Source: Macrocystis pyrifera
Lineage: Eukaryota > Sar > Phaeophyceae > Laminariales > Laminariaceae
Direction: 5' to 3'
Assembly (NCBI GenBank): GCA_031763025.1
Contig: JASSKH010000030.1
Span: 4,951,495 to 5,015,494 of the forward strand
DNA length: 64,000 bases
The number at the start of each line of letters is the position of its first letter. The stretch's first letter is position 1. The translations under genes were made by a program, and so were the position numbers. This document shows, piece after piece, positions 63,255 to 64,000 of the stretch. The notes under the pieces are model-generated. The model had not been told where the DNA came from. It saw only the letters and a list, made by a program, of their open reading frames with translations, and ran no database searches.

Positions 63255-63920
63255 TTAATTTACTACGTCTTTCCATATCCCTTTGTTCTTCTTCTCTACC
63301 ATCTCTTTTACTTTCGTTCTAGCTATAGCATATTCCTCCCATCCTGTCGTAGTTTTACTCGATATATACCTTGCGTGTGCCCCCCTCCTTGCTCTTATAG
63401 CCTCTTTCACTTCCTCATCCCACCATTTTACCGCTCTGTTGCATACTATCAACTTCTTCCCTATTACTTTACTTGCTGTGGTCTGGACCAACTGCTCCCA
63501 TCCTTTTATCACCCTAGCTACTGCATCATCCCTCTCCATATCGTTCCTTGTTATACCTATTATTTCCAACAGCTCGGAAAAATTCTCCGCATTTTTGGCC
63601 ATCTCTTTTTGGAACTCTTCCCGTTTCTCTTTCACTTCTAGTTTATCTATTCTCCATCGGTGCAATTCCCTACCTCGTGTATGTTTGATAGCTCTCGTCT
63701 GTTGACTGTCTGTCCAAATTAGACAGTGATCTGTAGTTCCTATGTCCGCTGCGCATACATGTAGTTCCGTTTCCTTACCGCTTCCACTTTCTACTACTAT
63801 AAAGTCAAGGATAGAGCTTTCTCCCTTTTGTATGCACTGTCTAGTCCATTCCGGTTCTGCTTTTTTTACTCTGTCGTCCAACGTCTCTCTCATCTCGTTG
63901 TGCTTGAGGAATTTCAACAT
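63255..63920 (-). CDS. LINE-2 endonuclease C-terminus and linker (221 aa open)
   Basis: SILDFIVVESGSGKETELHV and ADIGTTDHCLIWTDSQ match the last motifs of the APE-type endonuclease (S/T-x-L-D-x-I, then DH). The long helical linker follows (NAENFSELLEIIGITRNDME, KLIVCNRAVKWWDEEVKEAI). Upstream part of the endonuclease is beyond position 64000. Confidence 0.75.
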   Translation of the reverse strand: MLKFLKHNEMRETLDDRVKKAEPEWTRQCIQKGESSILDFIVVESGSGKETELHVCAADIGTTDHCLIWTDSQQTRAIKHTRGRELHRWRIDKLEVKEKREEFQKEMAKNAENFSELLEIIGITRNDMERDDAVARVIKGWEQLVQTTASKVIGKKLIVCNRAVKWWDEEVKEAIRARRGAHARYISSKTTTGWEEYAIARTKVKEMVEKKNKGIWKDVVN

Positions 63921-64000
63921 CTCTTCCCCATTCTTATTCTTTATTACTGCCCCATATTGTCCAATGTTCTCATTCAGTTTGCTTGTCTTCCCAATTCTCG

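Larger units (their letters stand above)
60863..64000 (-). mobile_element. LINE-2, 3' part, runs off the window
   Basis: Minus strand. Order from right: endonuclease C-terminus, linker, reverse transcriptase, C-terminal CCHC, 3' UTR, 3' end at 60863. Several stops and frame changes (62820-62830, ~63036, ~63250, ~61610), so inactive as sequenced. Unrelated in sequence to LINE-1. Confidence 0.85.

Overview
This looks like nuclear DNA of a eukaryote with long introns, most plausibly a stramenopile alga (brown-alga-like). That is an inference from gene style: GC-rich exons with GTGAGT-type donors and CAG acceptors sit in AT-richer introns of 0.5-2 kb full of CAG/CTG microsatellites and G/C homopolymer runs. 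There is no prokaryotic operon structure, rRNA gene or CRISPR array. Less than 10% of the window is convincingly host coding sequence; most of the rest is repeats and transposon remains. No species can be fixed from sequence alone.

Host genes. (1) Plus strand, 1.2-6.4 kb: three phase-compatible candidate exons, the first with a signal peptide, the third with a one-base frame break at a T run. (2) Plus strand, 11.9-13.3 kb: the last two exons of a coiled-coil protein. (3) Minus strand, 27.9-21.8 kb: six exons in consistent phase encoding a PH domain split over two exons, a long coiled coil and a low-complexity acidic tail; the 5' end is not found. (4) Plus strand, 35.05-35.7 kb: two exons with paired-cysteine zinc-binding motifs, with a frame conflict. 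(5) Plus strand, 48.65-51.8 kb: three exons of a BAP31-like ER membrane protein. (6) Single candidate exons at 43.4 kb (minus) and 29.1 kb (plus).

Mobile DNA. Two copies of one LINE family lie at 32.7-34.3 kb (5' truncated, one long open frame) and 55.6-57.9 kb (broken). A second, unrelated LINE runs off the right edge on the minus strand (60.9-64 kb); its 3' terminus recurs as short fragments at 17.2 and 19.2 kb, and the terminal GC homopolymer suggests a poly(C) tail. The broken LINE carries two nested insertions: a 104-bp MITE with TA target duplication, and a 390-bp TRIM-like element with 85-bp terminal direct repeats and a 5-bp duplication. Twelve copies of that MITE family, four copies of a tRNA-headed SINE, about nine copies of a further interspersed repeat (R5), two larger inverted-repeat elements (665 and 752 bp) and a tyrosine-recombinase remnant facing a zinc-knuckle ORF complete the set.

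Unexplained structure. The palindromic 9-mer TACCWGGTA occurs 24 times by hand count where about 0.5 is expected. There are several perfect long palindromes (48 bp at 43.74 kb; 22-bp arms with a 4-nt loop at 37.46 kb), a 390-bp array of degenerate CCCTTA units, and several degenerate minisatellites, two of them back to back just after the BAP31-like gene.
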